In this document: piece by piece, positions 33,498 through 33,596 of the stretch | Layout of the letters: each line of letters starts with the position of its first letter | How positions within the stretch are numbered: the first letter of the stretch is position 1 | Assembly (NCBI GenBank): GCA_028875225.1 | Contig: JAPPFB010000023.1 | Location: 1 to 33,596, forward strand | Direction: 5' to 3' | DNA from: Chloroflexota bacterium | Lineage (GTDB): Bacteria; Chloroflexota; Dehalococcoidia; Bin125 | Length of the DNA stretch: 33,596 bases | Made by a program: the position numbers and the translations under genes | The notes under the pieces: generated by a model | Database searches by the model: none | What the model was told of the DNA's origin: nothing | Seen by the model: only the letters and a program-made list of their open reading frames with translations

Positions 33498-33596
33498 GCC
33501 CCGGGCCAAATTATTGGGGGCGCAAATGCAACCCCCGCGGCCCCCCAAAATAAACCCCCCAGAGAAACCGCCCAGCGCCAGTGGGAGGGGGGGACC
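33498..33596. other. Low-quality contig tail
   Basis: This last stretch is full of short homopolymer runs of C, G and A (for example runs of five to seven C or G) and does not continue the RecN frame or any other recognisable gene. Its composition is unlike the rest of the window. The simplest reading is poor base calls or misassembly at the contig end. Confidence 0.7.

Overview
The window is a gene-dense, high-G+C bacterial chromosome segment, probably a contig end-to-end. It carries housekeeping genes (tyrS, ribF, scpA, leuS, purE, def, cca, yajC-secD-secF, selB, hemW, aspS, tig-clpP-clpX, tlyA-nadK-recN) plus a restriction-modification-like pair and a small oxidoreductase/hydrolase cluster. 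Gene order, a luciferase-like flavin oxidoreductase, SelB and an Opp/Dpp-type transporter fit a Chloroflexota lineage best (inference; an actinobacterial relative is the main alternative). No rRNA, tRNA, CRISPR array or insertion sequence was found.

Region by region. 1-1592: a methyltransferase with an amino-MTase-like DPPH motif is followed at once by an Eco29kI-type GIY-YIG restriction endonuclease; this edge looks acquired. 1654-4759 (minus strand): a [3Fe-4S]-type ferredoxin, a luciferase-like oxidoreductase, an MBL-fold hydrolase and two tandem copies of a retropepsin-like protease. A near-identical 67-bp spacer repeat carries a hairpin that covers the Shine-Dalgarno of the hydrolase, and a 12-codon remnant of that hydrolase survives in the second spacer. 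4765-10375 (minus): tyrS, ribF, scpA and leuS, tightly spaced and possibly co-transcribed with the block below. 10376-10558: a divergent intergenic region with a paired-hairpin REP-like element.

10559-16837 (plus): purE, def and cca (purine synthesis, N-terminal deformylation, tRNA 3' end), then yajC, secD and secF (export). The 363-bp gap before yajC holds four in-phase 10-bp repeats. 16834-18702 (minus): selB, whose stop codon shares a CTAG with the secF stop. 18762-19754: a quinone oxidoreductase. 19764-19943: a second REP-like element in the opposite orientation. Then hemW (minus) and aspS (plus), diverging.

23170-27131: an oligopeptide-type ABC transporter (lipoprotein plus two permeases, no ATPases nearby). 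27195-30705: tig, clpP and clpX (nascent-chain folding and proteolysis). 30705-33497: tlyA and nadK, translationally coupled to clpX, then a hairpin and SOS-like site, then recN cut short at the contig end in sequence of doubtful quality.

Most notable: LysM-like modules apparently inserted in both SecD and the DppC-like permease; the retropepsin/hydrolase duplication with a conserved SD-masking hairpin; the alpha/beta paired-hairpin repeat family; and the unusual partner of the Eco29kI-like nuclease.
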